Assembly (NCBI GenBank): GCA_016717335.1
Contig: JADKFS010000011.1
Location: forward strand, 1-64,000
DNA from: Candidatus Ribeiella danica
Lineage (GTDB): Bacteria > Chloroflexota > Chloroflexia > Chloroflexales > Roseiflexaceae
DNA length: 64,000 nucleotides
Direction of reading: 5' to 3'
The notes beneath the pieces were generated by a model. That model was given only the letters and a program-made list of their open reading frames with translations. It was not told the origin of the DNA and searched no databases. Made by a program: the position numbers and the translations under genes. Below are positions 16,863 to 26,139 of the stretch, piece after piece; position 1 is the first letter of the stretch, and the number at the start of each line of letters is the position of its first letter.

Positions 16863-18329
16863 CTACTGGCTGCTCTGTAGGGCACGCCGCTGGCCCCGGC
16901 GGACCAGCTCCACCGCCAGCAGGCCGAGCGCGGCGGCGGCGACGAACGCCAGGTAGACCAGGATGCGCGGCAGCGAAAACAGGTCGGGCAGCCGCGACGG
17001 CCCGATCGACACGGCATCCCAGGCGTTCAGCAGAAACGACGCGAACGACAGCGCGATCGTGATCAGCGCCAGGCGCCACTCCACCGCTGTGCTGACCAGC
17101 GCGATCAGCGTGAGCAGGTACCACGAGAACCCCAGCCTGGTCAGGAAGATCGAGAACAGCAGCGCCAGCACGGCCCAGCCGCGGATCAGGGTCATCGTGC
17201 CGCGCTCGCGCGCCAGGCCAACCCACAGCACCGCCAGGGTGAAGCCGACGCGCGCGATCAGCCGCAGGGCCGGCGGCTCGGCGGCGCCGCCCTGCCCGAG
17301 CAGGCCGGCGTGCTGCTGGAGCAGGCCCGGCCCCTCCCAGAACGGCGCGTACAGCAGCAGCGCCGTCCCGCCGAGCAGCAGCGCGCTCTCCGCCAGATCG
17401 CGCCAGCGCCGAGCGCGGATCTGGCGCAGCAGCAGCGCCGCCACCAGCGGCAGCGTGATCAGCTTGACCAGCACCGAGAGCCCCAGCGCCACCAGCGCGA
17501 GCCGGCGGCGCGCCAGCACCAGCGCGAAGATCGCCAGCAGCAGGAAGAACACCATCAGCGTGTCGACCTTGCTCTGGCCGTACGAGGCGACGATCGGGTT
17601 CCAGCCGTACAGCACCACGCCGGCGAGCGCCTTGCGCGGCCGCAGCCGGCGCAGGATCAGCGCGACGAGCGCGAGGCTGGCGAGGTTGAAGCCCAGAAAC
17701 GTAAAGCGGTAGAGCAGCAGGCTCGCGATCACATCGTGGCCGCCCAGCCAGGCCAGCCCGATGTTCAGCAGCATCCAGGCGGGCAGCTTGTTGTCGCCGG
17801 CGAAGTGCGTGTAGCGCGCGCTGGCGAAGCGGTAGATCGGGTCATCGGAGAGCTGGTCCGGCGCGACATAGTAGGGGTTCTGGCCGTGCACGGCGGCGAC
17901 CCGGCCGGACACAATGTAGTTGTAGATATCGCGGTCGACGTTCGGCAGCGCGCAGGCCGCCACCAGGAAGAACAGCAGCGCTGCGCCGGCCGCGACCGCC
18001 AGGCTCGGCCGGTCGGGCGGGTGACGCCAGCAGATCCAGACCGCCAGCAGGTAGGCCGCGAACCGGCAGGCGCTGACGGCGATGAGCCAGCCGGCCAGCG
18101 CCAGCCCCCCTGGCGGGATGGACAGGGGCAGCGCCGCCATGGCGCCCCAGAGCGGCAGCGCGGGGATCAGCGCGGCGCTTGGCGCGGCCATGCGGCCGGG
18201 AGTGTGCGGCAGCACAAAGGCAAAGAACAGGCTAGTCGCCAGTAGGACCAGGGCTAGACCGGCGAGGGGCAGGGCAAAGCTTAGCTCACGCCGAAATCGT
18301 ACGCCGCTCAGCAGGAGTCGTGATTGCAC
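16863..18329 (-). CDS. second GT-C fold glycosyltransferase, multi-pass membrane protein
   Basis: The 488-residue protein has about 12-13 membrane spans and a GT-C loop PNVDRDIYNYIVSGRVAAVH near residue 130, followed by GQNPYYVAP and later YGWNPIVASYGQSKVD. It shares the DxY-x-Y and NP motifs with the protein at 14820 but little else, so the two are diverged paralogues or act at successive steps. It starts with GTG (18327-18329) behind GAGGT. It probably mannosylates a lipid-linked glycan or lipoglycan on the cell surface; the sugar and acceptor are not visible. Confidence 0.78.
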   Translation of the reverse strand: MQSRLLLSGVRFRRELSFALPLAGLALVLLATSLFFAFVLPHTPGRMAAPSAALIPALPLWGAMAALPLSIPPGGLALAGWLIAVSACRFAAYLLAVWICWRHPPDRPSLAVAAGAALLFFLVAACALPNVDRDIYNYIVSGRVAAVHGQNPYYVAPDQLSDDPIYRFASARYTHFAGDNKLPAWMLLNIGLAWLGGHDVIASLLLYRFTFLGFNLASLALVALILRRLRPRKALAGVVLYGWNPIVASYGQSKVDTLMVFFLLLAIFALVLARRRLALVALGLSVLVKLITLPLVAALLLRQIRARRWRDLAESALLLGGTALLLYAPFWEGPGLLQQHAGLLGQGGAAEPPALRLIARVGFTLAVLWVGLARERGTMTLIRGWAVLALLFSIFLTRLGFSWYLLTLIALVSTAVEWRLALITIALSFASFLLNAWDAVSIGPSRLPDLFSLPRILVYLAFVAAAALGLLAVELVRRGQRRALQSSQ

Positions 18330-18687
18330 CGTTGTACCTCGTGTGTGTCGATGGCTGGGCTTGCGGACGGTTGCTCTCCTTCTGCCGCTTTGGTTGACAG
18401 ACTCGCCTTAGCACGTTTCGTGCCGATCTTCGCACGGCTGCCGATCGAAGCGCACATCTCCATTGCCTCCGGGCCGGCGCAAAACCTCCCCAACGAGGCT
18501 GATATTTCGCCCCAGCGTGGCAAGGAAAATGCTGCTATCGCCCCATCGACAAAGCTGTAGGTCGCGCAGGCCCGGTGTGTTCCGGGGAAGCCAGGGGAAA
18601 GTCGCCCCACAAAGGGCCGTAGAGGCCCTGCCTTGGCATACAAACTGCCGATCTGAGCGCAAACATACCTAGTTGGAGGAGCTGGTC
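18330..18687. other. 358-base gap without a supported gene
   Basis: Upstream region of the SpoVS-like gene and the GT-C gene. No repeat or open frame with a convincing start was seen. Confidence 0.5.
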
Positions 18688-19068
18688 ATGACCACACACG
18701 CGACAGACAGGTTCCAGCGAGAGCAGTTGGAGGCCCAGCACGCACCTGCGGTGGAATTGGAAGCCTCGGTCGGCGGAGCGACCGGCGCGCGCGTACAGCG
18801 CGAGGGGAACGAAGTGTTGAAGGTCTCAGCGCACTCGCGGCCGAACGCCGTCGCCGGAGCGATCGCCAACATCGTTCGGCATCAGGGAGCTGTCGAGATC
18901 CAATCAGTCGGCGCCGGCGCCACCAACCAGGCCATCAAGGCGATCGCGATCGCGCACAGCTACCTGTCCGGCGAGAACATCGGGATCTTCTGCCGGCCCT
19001 CGTTCGCCGATGTGCTGATCGACGGGCAAGAGCGCACCGCCATTCGCCTGCTGGTCGAGCGCACCTAG
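18688..19068 (+). CDS. SpoVS-family protein (stage V sporulation protein S-like)
   Basis: The C-terminal 85 residues are a full SpoVS domain: VLKVSAHSRPNAVAGAIANI, then VEIQSVGAGATNQAIKAIAI and DGQERTAIRLLVE. In Bacillus, SpoVS affects spore coat assembly and septation and has an Alba-like nucleic-acid-binding fold; it also occurs in many non-sporulating bacteria. The N-terminal 42 residues are an extra polar extension not found in the 86-residue Bacillus protein. TTGGAGGAG precedes the ATG. No sporulation gene is nearby, so a general regulatory role is more likely. Confidence 0.9.
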   Translation: MTTHATDRFQREQLEAQHAPAVELEASVGGATGARVQREGNEVLKVSAHSRPNAVAGAIANIVRHQGAVEIQSVGAGATNQAIKAIAIAHSYLSGENIGIFCRPSFADVLIDGQERTAIRLLVERT

Positions 19069-19207
19069 CCCGCCCCTGCGCGAAAGCAGGCGGCGTGGCA
19101 CCTAACCTGGGGGTGGGCGACAGGTTCGTCGCCCACCCCCACATCTTCACCCTGCAGGTGGGGTTTCCACGAATCGTATTCCCCGGCGCTGTTGGCCCGC
19201 ATCCGAT

Positions 19208-19237
19208 CCCCCTCTCCCCTGGCGATGGGAGAGGGGG
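19208..19237. terminator. CCCCCTCTCCC hairpin
   Basis: CCCCCTCTCCC (19208-19218) pairs with 19227-19237. It lies downstream of the SpoVS-like gene. The same stem appears at 21029-21054, 43334-43361 and near 63950. Confidence 0.5.
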
Positions 19238-19376
19238 ATTCTTGGCTGGCGCCGTGGTTTCTGCTGCGCCGCGGCTTCGGCGCCTGTCAGGAGATTCACC
19301 TCGCCCGTGGCAGAGAAATGGGAGCGGGGCAGCGTTATTCGACGAGCGAACTGAGTTGTAACTCGCGCATGTAGGC

Positions 19377-19382
19377 TATAAA
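19377..19382 (+). promoter_or_regulatory. possible -10 box (TATAAA) for the CBS gene
   Basis: TATAAA has TTGTAA 15 bases upstream (19356-19361), a short spacing. It lies 128 bases before the CBS gene, implying a long leader. Confidence 0.3.
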
Positions 19383-19509
19383 TATCCTGCAATCAAACAG
19401 GTGGACATCCTGGATCTTTGCTCCGGTGACCGGCAATGCTGCCCGTGTGACAGTCGGCCATCCACGACACTGATGGCGGAAACGACCCCGCCAGAAGGAC
19501 ATCGGCGCC

Positions 19510-19968
19510 ATGAACCAACGACTGGTCAAAGAGATCATGCAGCGCATGCTGCTTACGTGCCTATCCAACACTCCCATCGATATGGTCGCGCGGCGCATGA
19601 ACGACTATCGCGTACACGCCCTGGTCGTCGTCGACGACGACGGCTACGCGATCGGCATCGTATCGCAGACCGACCTCCTGATCGCGCACTGCCGCACCGA
19701 GACCGAGCTGAGCGAGTGTATCACCGCCGGCGACATCATGACCCCAGCCGTGATCACCTGCACCCCCGAGACCACCATCTTCGATGCCGTCACCACAATG
19801 ACCCGTCATCATATCCACCGCCTGGTCGTGGTGAAGCCCCACACATCCAAGCTGTACCCCCTGGGGGTGATCTCGATGACCGATATTATTCGGCACCTGC
19901 TCAACGATTCGTCGGACGAATCGCAGCCTGCGCTACCCTACCAGAGCGATTTGTCACACCGGAACTGA
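19510..19968 (+). CDS. tandem CBS-domain protein
   Basis: The 152-residue protein consists of two CBS motifs (about residues 8-60 and 72-130): MLLTCLSNTPIDMVARRMND with VVVDDDGYAIGIVSQTDLL, then MTPAVITCTPETTIFDAV with LGVISMTDIIRHLL. Such free-standing pairs bind adenine nucleotides (AMP, ATP or SAM) as energy sensors. AGAAGGA lies 11 bases before the ATG. Adenylate kinase follows 216 bases downstream on the same strand, an apt partner for an adenylate sensor, though co-transcription is not shown. Confidence 0.88.
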   Translation: MNQRLVKEIMQRMLLTCLSNTPIDMVARRMNDYRVHALVVVDDDGYAIGIVSQTDLLIAHCRTETELSECITAGDIMTPAVITCTPETTIFDAVTTMTRHHIHRLVVVKPHTSKLYPLGVISMTDIIRHLLNDSSDESQPALPYQSDLSHRN

Positions 19969-20184
19969 GAGGCGTTCAACCCATCCGCCGGGGGCAGAGC
20001 TTCGCCGCCGCGCCCCCCACCGTCGGACCAATCAACCGTCGAGGTTCCCTGATGGCGCACCCACGATCGAATGGGTGCAGATCGTGCTCCACACCACGGC
20101 ACTGATTCGAACGGCATAGTAGTGAGCAGTAGTTGGAAGGCGGTGTGCTCGACCGTCTACCGACGAGCTTAGGAGGCAACGACA

Positions 20185-20859
20185 ATGGATGTAATTCTCC
20201 TTGGCCCGCCGGGCGCCGGCAAAGGCACGCAGGCGGTGATGATCGAGCAGCAGACCGGTCTGGTGCACGTCTCCAGCGGCGATCTGTTCCGCGCCGCGCT
20301 GCGGCAGGGCACCGAGCTGGGCATGCTTGCGAAATCCTACATGGATCGCGGCGAGCTGGTGCCCGACGAGGTGGTCATCGACATGATTATGGAGCGCATC
20401 GGCCAGACCGACTGCCGCGAGGGCGTGCTGTTCGACGGGTTCCCGCGCACGACCGAGCAGGCCCGCGCGCTCGACTGTGCGCTGGCCCAGCGGCGGCGTC
20501 AGATCGACTACGTGCTGTACCTGAGCGTGCCGGACGATGTGCTGATGCGCCGCATCGCCGGCCGACAGACCTGCCGGACCTGCGGGGCGGTCCACAACAT
20601 CTACTACTTCCCCGCGCGGCACCTGGGCGTGTGCGATACCTGCGGCGGCAAGCTCTATCAGCGCAGCGACGACTCGATCGAGACGGCCCAGCACCGCCTT
20701 GAGGTCTACTTCTCCCAGACGCGCCCGCTGATCGAGTACTACCGCAAGCAGGGCAGCCTGGCCGAGATCGACGGCCAGCGCGAGATTGCGCTCGTCGCCG
20801 ATGCCATGCTCGAGGCGCTTGGGCTGACGGAGCAGATGACCAGCGCCGAGCTGCGCTAA
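20185..20859 (+). CDS. adk: adenylate kinase with zinc-binding LID
   Basis: The 224-residue protein has the P-loop GPPGAGKGT at residues 7-15, the AMP-binding SSGDLFRAAL, FDGFPRT, and a LID domain carrying two CxxC pairs (CRTC and CDTC) of the Gram-positive / Zn-type long form. It catalyses ATP + AMP to 2 ADP in the cytoplasm. The second CxxC loop is spaced by about 18 residues (AVHNIYYFPARHLGV), normal for this type. AGGAGG precedes the ATG. It is not in the usual secY-adk ribosomal operon, so a second adk elsewhere in the genome is possible. Confidence 0.93.
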   Translation: MDVILLGPPGAGKGTQAVMIEQQTGLVHVSSGDLFRAALRQGTELGMLAKSYMDRGELVPDEVVIDMIMERIGQTDCREGVLFDGFPRTTEQARALDCALAQRRRQIDYVLYLSVPDDVLMRRIAGRQTCRTCGAVHNIYYFPARHLGVCDTCGGKLYQRSDDSIETAQHRLEVYFSQTRPLIEYYRKQGSLAEIDGQREIALVADAMLEALGLTEQMTSAELR

Positions 20860-20886
20860 CCGCGCCTCCTCCGCCGCCACTACATA

Positions 20887-21054
20887 CCCCTCCCCGCAAG
20901 GGGAGGGGATCTGCTGTTCTTCGCTCCCCTCCCTGCCCCTGTCGGGGGGCAGGGTTTTGTTTATGGCGCGGCGATGGGCCGATCATCCCAATGTGCCCCT
21001 CCCAGCGGCGCTGGGCACCAACAAAGAACCCCCTCTCCCGGCTGGGAGAGGGGG
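20887..21054. terminator. paired hairpins between convergent adk and ABC genes
   Basis: CCCCTCCCC (20887-20895) pairs with 20900-20908, and CCCCCTCTCCC (21029-21039) pairs with 21044-21054. The stretch between adk (+) and the exporter (-) is otherwise low-complexity C/G runs. Confidence 0.6.
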
Positions 21055-21080
21055 CAGGGGGTGAGGGCCAACCGAGACTG

Positions 21081-22967
21081 CTATGCCCGCACCTGCTCGG
21101 CAAACTGCAGCTGGTAGAGCCGGTGGTAGAACCCGCGCCGCGCCAGCAGCTGCTCGTGGCTGCCGTCCTCGACCACCTTGCCCTTGTGCAGCACGATGAT
21201 CCGGTCCACGTCGCGGATGGTCGAGAGCCGGTGCGCGATCACGATGCTGGTGCGGCCGTGCAGCAGCCGCTTCAGCGCCTCCTGGATCAGCGCCTCGGTC
21301 TCGGTGTCCACGCTGCTGGTCGCCTCGTCCAGGATCAGCAGCACCTCCGGGTTGAACGCGATCGCGCGCGCGAAGGCCAGCAGCTGGCGCTGGCCGACCG
21401 ACAGGTTCGATCCGCGCTCGCGCACCTCGTAGTCGTAGCCGCCCGGCAGCTGCTCGATGAACGGCGCGGCGTTGGCGATCTCGGCCGCGCGCCGCACCTG
21501 CTCGTCGTCGATCTCCTCGGCGTGCAGCCGGATGTTCGAGGCGATCGTCCCGCTGAAGCAGACCGGGTCCTGCGGCACCGCCGCCACGTGGCGGCGCAGC
21601 TCGGCCTGGCGCAAGTCGCGGATATCCACGCCGTCGAGCGTGATCGCGCCCTTCTGGATGTCGTAGAAGCGCGCCAGCAGGCTGATCAGCGAGGTCTTGC
21701 CGGCGCCCGTCGCGCCCACCACCGCGACCGACTGGCCGGCCGGGATGGACAGCGAGATGCCTCTGAGCACCCAGTCGTCGGAAGGCTGAGGGATGAAGGA
21801 TGAAGGATGAATCGCCTCGCCGGCCGGCACGCTCGGCTGACCATCCTTCATCACTCTGCCTTCTGCCTTCTGCCTTTCGTTATAGCTGAACCACACATCC
21901 TCGAACTTGATCGCGCCGCGCACGGGTTGGGCCAGCGCCCGCGGGTGCTCGGGGTCCCTGACCTCCACCTCGGTGTCGAGAATGCGGAAGATCCGCTCCG
22001 ACGAGGCCATCGCGCTCTGCAGCGTGTTGTAGTTCTCGGCGATCTGGCGGATCGGCTGGAAGGCCTGGTCGGTGTACTGGATGAACGCGACCAGCGTGCC
22101 GATCGTCGCCAGGCCGCCCAGCACAACCTGGCCGCCCAGGTTCAGCAGCAGCGCGGTGGCCGTCACCGAGAGAAAGCTGACCGCCGGGAAGAACACCGCG
22201 AAGGCCAGCAGCGAGCGGAACTGCGCGGCGCGGTAGTCGGCGCTCAGCTCGTCGAAGCGCACGCGGCTGCGCTCCTCGCGGCTGAACAGCTGGGTCACCA
22301 GGATTCCGGTGATCTGCTCGTTCAGGTAGGCGTTGATCCGCGCCAGCCGCTGGCGCACCTGCCGGAACGCGGTGCGCATCACCCGCTGGAAGAACATCGT
22401 CGCCAGCGCCATCACCGGCAGCATGATCAGGCTGATGATCGCCAGCCGCCAGTTCAGGATCAGCATCGTGGCGACGACCAGCACGAGCCGGGCGCTGTCG
22501 CCCAGCAGCGCGACCATGCCCTGCGCCAGGAACTCGTTCAGCGCGTCCACGTCGTTGGTCAGGCGCGTGATCAGCCGCCCGACCGGGTTGCGGTCGAAGA
22601 ACGACAGGCTCATGCCCTGGATGTGGCTGAAGATCCGCATCCGGATATCGACCATCACCTGCTGGCCGGTCGACTGCATGATATAGGTCTGGCCGTAGCG
22701 GCAGGCGAACGCGATCAGCAGCGCGCCGATGTAGATCGCGAAGATCGGAAGCATGCCGGCCGGGTCGTGCCGCGCGATCGGCCCGTCGATCGCCGCGCGC
22801 ACCAGGTAGGGCGGCGCCAGCTCGGCCAGCGCCGCGCCGAACAGCAGCACCAGCGCCACCGCCAGCCGCCGCCAGTAGGGCCGAACGAACACGACCAGCC
22901 GGCGCATCAGGCGCCCGTCGTAGGCCTTGCCGAGGATCTCGTCGTCCTCGAAGTTTGTCGTGGCCAT
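21081..22967 (-). CDS. ABC exporter half-transporter (second of pair)
   Basis: The 628-residue protein has a six-helix exporter membrane domain (residues about 20-320) fused to a nucleotide-binding domain: Walker A GATGAGKTS, Q-loop VPQDP, signature LSVGQRQ, Walker B LLILDEATSSVD and H-loop AHRLS are all intact. It pairs with the gene just upstream (23097-24899) as a heterodimeric lipid, peptide or drug exporter of the LmrCD/BmrCD type. About 36 residues (361-396) between the A-loop Tyr (WFSYNE) and WVLRGISLSI derive from an inserted repeat. AGGAGGAACC precedes the ATG. Substrate unknown. Confidence 0.9.
   Translation of the reverse strand: MATTNFEDDEILGKAYDGRLMRRLVVFVRPYWRRLAVALVLLFGAALAELAPPYLVRAAIDGPIARHDPAGMLPIFAIYIGALLIAFACRYGQTYIMQSTGQQVMVDIRMRIFSHIQGMSLSFFDRNPVGRLITRLTNDVDALNEFLAQGMVALLGDSARLVLVVATMLILNWRLAIISLIMLPVMALATMFFQRVMRTAFRQVRQRLARINAYLNEQITGILVTQLFSREERSRVRFDELSADYRAAQFRSLLAFAVFFPAVSFLSVTATALLLNLGGQVVLGGLATIGTLVAFIQYTDQAFQPIRQIAENYNTLQSAMASSERIFRILDTEVEVRDPEHPRALAQPVRGAIKFEDVWFSYNERQKAEGRVMKDGQPSVPAGEAIHPSSFIPQPSDDWVLRGISLSIPAGQSVAVVGATGAGKTSLISLLARFYDIQKGAITLDGVDIRDLRQAELRRHVAAVPQDPVCFSGTIASNIRLHAEEIDDEQVRRAAEIANAAPFIEQLPGGYDYEVRERGSNLSVGQRQLLAFARAIAFNPEVLLILDEATSSVDTETEALIQEALKRLLHGRTSIVIAHRLSTIRDVDRIIVLHKGKVVEDGSHEQLLARRGFYHRLYQLQFAEQVRA
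21782..21885. repeat. in-frame repeat insertion in ABC gene (GGATGAA / CTGCCTT heptamers)
   Basis: The plus strand has GGATGAAGGATGAAGGATGA, then CCATCCTTCATCAC and CTGCCTTCTGCCTTCTGCC: 7-bp direct repeats whose arms partly pair. It translates to QKAEGRVMKDGQPSVPAGEA and then IHPSSFIPQPSDD, unlike any conserved NBD segment. Confidence 0.8.
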
Positions 22968-23096
22968 GGTTCCTCCTGGTAGTCAGCAGTCAGATGTCAG
23001 TAGTCGGTACCTTTGACGAGCCTGGCAACACGCCGGCACAATCAGTGAAAGCCGCTGAAGGCGCAACGGTACTGGATACTGTGTACTGGCTGCTGG

Positions 23097-24899
23097 CTAC
23101 TCTTCCGTCAGCTCCGCCTCCAGCAGCTCGCGCCGGTACATCGCGGCGTAGCGCCCGCCCTGCGCGATCAGCTCGCGGTGCGTGCCGCGCTCGACGACCT
23201 CGCCCTCGTGCAGCACGATCACCTGGTCGGCGTCCTTCACGGTGGCGATCCGCTGGGCGATGATGATGCTGGTGCGCTCGCGCATTATTTCGCGCAGCCC
23301 CGCCAGGATCTCGGCGGCTGTGTGCGTGTCGACGCTCGAGAGCGCGTCGTCGAGCACCAGGATGGCCGGGTCGCGCAGCACAGCCCGGGCGATCGCGGCG
23401 CGCTGCTTCTGGCCGCCCGAGAGCGTCACGCCGCGCTCGCCGATCAGCGTGTCGAGCCCGCTCGGGAACTGCACCAGATCGTTGCTCAGCCGCGCGATCG
23501 TGACGGCCCGGTCGATCTGCTCCTGCGTCGCGTCCGGCCGGCCAAAGGTGACGTTCTCGCTCAGCGGCACGCTGAACAGGAAGGTGTCCTGCGGCACGTA
23601 GCCGATCGCGCGCCGCAGATCGTCCAGCGGCAGCGCGCGGATGTCGTGGCCGTCGATCAGCACCTGGCCCTCGTCAGGGTCGCGCACGCGCGCCAGCAGG
23701 TTGACCAGCGTGGTCTTGCCGACGCCGGTCGCCCCGACGATCGCGAGCGACGAGCCGCGCGGCACCGTGAACGAGATCCGGCGCAGCACCCAGCCATCCC
23801 GCGTTTGAACGTTGGAGCGTTCAAACGTTGAAACGTTCGAGCGCTCGTCGGCCAGAGCGTGGTCATATCTGATGCCCACGTCGCGAAACTCGATCGTCCC
23901 GCCGACGGCGACGCGCTCCGGGGCGCCAGCGGTCGTGGTAATCCCGGGGGTGCGGTGCAGCACCTCGGCGATCCGGCCCATCGAGGCCGAGGCCTGCTGG
24001 TACAGGTTGACCGTCCAGCCCAGGTTGATCATCGGCCAGGAGAGCAGCGCCATATAGGTGTTGAACAGCACCAGGTCGCCCAGCGTCATCACGCCCTGGG
24101 CCACGAACCGGCCGCCGACCAACAGCACCACCGCGCCGGTCAGCCCCATCACGACGGTGATCGCCGGCCAGAGCAGCCCGCTGAGCAGCACGTAGCGCAC
24201 GTTCGTCGCGCGGTAGCGCTCGTTCTCGGCCAGGAACACCTCGATCTCGGCCTGCTCCTGGGCGTAGGCCTTGATCGTGCGGATGCCGCTGAAGTTCTCC
24301 TGCGCGCGCGTCGACATGTCGCCGAACTGGTCCTGCACGCCGCGGAAGATCTGGCGCATGCGCCCACCGATCACGATGAACAGGATGGTGATCAGCGGCA
24401 GCAGCAGCAGCACCAGCAGCGCCAGGGTCGTGTTCGTCAGGAACAGCAGCGTCCCGGCGAAGCCGATGAACAGCGTCGCGGTCATGAGCGAGTTGATGCC
24501 CGGCCCGAGGAACTGCCGCACCGACGAGAGGTCGTTGGTCACGCGCGTCATCAGGTCGCCGGTGTGCGACTGGCCGTAGAAGCCCTGGTCGAGCATCAGC
24601 AGGCGGCGGAACAGCGCGCCGCGAATGTCGAACTCGACCAGGTAGGCCCCGCCGGCCACGAACAGGCGCTGGCCGAAGCGGAACAGGCTGTCGATCAGCG
24701 CCAGCACGATCATCAGACCGCCGGCCTGCAGCAGGCTTATCGCCACAACCCCGCGCGTGCTCAGCTCGTCCACCGCGCGCCGCAGGATCTGCGGGATGAT
24801 CGAGGTGAGCGCGGCGGAGCATGCGGCGCACAGGAAGCCGAGCAGCAGCCGCCGACGATAGCGGGCTACGAAGGGCAGCAGGTGACGCAGATGTTCCAC
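23097..24899 (-). CDS. ABC exporter half-transporter (first of pair)
   Basis: The 600-residue protein has the same design as its downstream partner: membrane domain (about residues 10-320), Walker A GATGVGKTT, Q-loop VPQDT, signature LSGGQKQ, Walker B ILVLDDALSSVD and H-loop AQRIA. The catalytic-base position after Walker B is Asp (LDDALSSVD) instead of Glu, as in the degenerate site of heterodimeric exporters. I chose the GTG at 24897-24899 because AAGGAGG lies eight bases upstream; the longer frame is not supported. Residues 346-367 are an inserted repeat. Partner gene follows after 129 bases. Confidence 0.9.
   Translation of the reverse strand: MEHLRHLLPFVARYRRRLLLGFLCAACSAALTSIIPQILRRAVDELSTRGVVAISLLQAGGLMIVLALIDSLFRFGQRLFVAGGAYLVEFDIRGALFRRLLMLDQGFYGQSHTGDLMTRVTNDLSSVRQFLGPGINSLMTATLFIGFAGTLLFLTNTTLALLVLLLLPLITILFIVIGGRMRQIFRGVQDQFGDMSTRAQENFSGIRTIKAYAQEQAEIEVFLAENERYRATNVRYVLLSGLLWPAITVVMGLTGAVVLLVGGRFVAQGVMTLGDLVLFNTYMALLSWPMINLGWTVNLYQQASASMGRIAEVLHRTPGITTTAGAPERVAVGGTIEFRDVGIRYDHALADERSNVSTFERSNVQTRDGWVLRRISFTVPRGSSLAIVGATGVGKTTLVNLLARVRDPDEGQVLIDGHDIRALPLDDLRRAIGYVPQDTFLFSVPLSENVTFGRPDATQEQIDRAVTIARLSNDLVQFPSGLDTLIGERGVTLSGGQKQRAAIARAVLRDPAILVLDDALSSVDTHTAAEILAGLREIMRERTSIIIAQRIATVKDADQVIVLHEGEVVERGTHRELIAQGGRYAAMYRRELLEAELTEE
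23800..23862. repeat. in-frame palindromic repeat insertion in ABC gene
   Basis: CGTTTGAACG (23802-23811) and CGTTCAAACG (23818-23827) form a perfect 10-bp inverted repeat with a 6-nt spacer, followed by related GAAACGTTCGAGCG. It translates to DERSNVSTFERSNVQTRDG, between IRYDHAL and WVLRRISFTV. Confidence 0.85.
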
Positions 24900-25395
24900 G
24901 GGAGACACCTCCTTGATGTGGTCACGAGGGCAGGCAGGGGACGGCAAGATGCGCGCCATCACCTGGTTGGCGCGCATGAACGCAGCAAGTATAGCACCGC
25001 GGCCGCGGTGTGTCAGTACGACTTTAGATTGAGGGTGGGGATGTTCTTGTTTTCCAAGGCCAACGACAGCGGCCCTGGCGCTATGCCAGGGCCGCTGCCG
25101 GGAGGTCATCGATGGCTTGTCAGAACGTCCATCCCACTCTTCGCTGCGTAGCAACGTACTGGTTTTGTTTTGTTGCGCGCTCGCCGACGAAGCAGGCGGT
25201 GATGTCGAGAGAAGCGTAGTGCTGCGACGTGTGATGCGTTGACTTCATCGATGAGCGGTGCGATGAACGTCCTGACAAGAAGAATGATAGCACGCCGGAC
25301 GGCGCGGCACAATGGCGCAATGGTCACCCAGCCGGGCGCGGGCATGGCGGGCCGGACCCATGCCAGAAGTACCATTGTGGCGACCGGCGGCTCGG
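24900..25395. other. gap of about 500 bases with a 13-bp hairpin, no gene
   Basis: CAGCGGCCCTGGC (25067-25079) pairs perfectly with 25085-25097. It may terminate the transcript from 26052. The remaining sequence has no supported open frame. Confidence 0.5.
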
Positions 25396-26052
25396 TCACA
25401 TACCAGCCGCGCGCTCGTCCGCCGGCGCCGGCGACTGGCGTCGTCTGCTCGTACCAGAGGCGCGCGCGGCCTTCGGCGGCCGCCTCGCGCCGCCGGCGAC
25501 CGTGTCGGCCATGCTGGCGATCAGTTTGCGCACATCGATCGTGCGCCGTGGTCGGCTCGCCTCGATATGCTGATTGACGATTCTCGCCACCTGCTGGCGG
25601 ATCGCGGCGTCCAGCATCCCGAAGCGCTTCACGAGGTCGAACCAGTTCCCCTGGCCCTCCGATGCGACCGCGATCTGCTCGGGCGTGACTGACATGCAGT
25701 CGACGTAGATGGTCAGCGGCGCGCGCGTGCGGGCGATCAGCCGCAGGCAGGTGGTCGCCACAGCCGCGTACTGCTCGCGCGTGACAAGCATGTCCACCGC
25801 GAGCGACAGGTGCACGGCCAGCGGGGCATCGAAGATCAGCTCGTGCTCGGCAGCGTTATGGGGCAGCCGCGCCACGTCGCCGATCGTCGTGCGCGCGTCG
25901 ATCGCGATCGCAGTCGGGCTGGCGAGCGTAATGCGCTGCTCCGTCGGCACGATCTGCGCGAGACTCTTGCCGATCATCTCGGGCGTCACCGCGTGCTCGA
26001 TAAACTGCTGGCCGAACTCGGCGAACGAGAGATCTCGTGTACGTCTTGCCAT
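25396..26052 (-). CDS. hypothetical protein, 218 residues
   Basis: I do not recognise the family. It has an N-terminal helical part (LSFAEFGQQFIEHAV), a middle segment with alternating hydrophobic strands (LIFDAPLAVHLSLAVDMLVT, then APLTIYVDCMSVTPEQI) and a C-terminal helix EASRPRRTIDVRKLI followed by a basic, Ala/Arg-rich disordered tail of about 35 residues. No signal peptide or membrane span. GAAGAGTTAG is a moderate ribosome-binding site before the ATG. The basic tail might bind nucleic acid or membranes, but this is a guess. Confidence 0.65.
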   Translation of the reverse strand: MARRTRDLSFAEFGQQFIEHAVTPEMIGKSLAQIVPTEQRITLASPTAIAIDARTTIGDVARLPHNAAEHELIFDAPLAVHLSLAVDMLVTREQYAAVATTCLRLIARTRAPLTIYVDCMSVTPEQIAVASEGQGNWFDLVKRFGMLDAAIRQQVARIVNQHIEASRPRRTIDVRKLIASMADTVAGGARRPPKAARASGTSRRRQSPAPADERAAGM

Positions 26053-26139
26053 CGTCTAACTCTTCACTGTTCTTCTTCGTGGCATATTGTATAGCAAGAG
26101 GGCGGCCCAGTATGCCGCTGTTCCAGGGCCGCCACCTCT

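Noticed and set aside
15292..17226. Long minus-strand open frame crossing the tandem array and both glycosyltransferase genes
   Set aside because: It is kept open by the repeat units and high GC. The real genes on either side have good starts, motifs and membrane spans in other frames.
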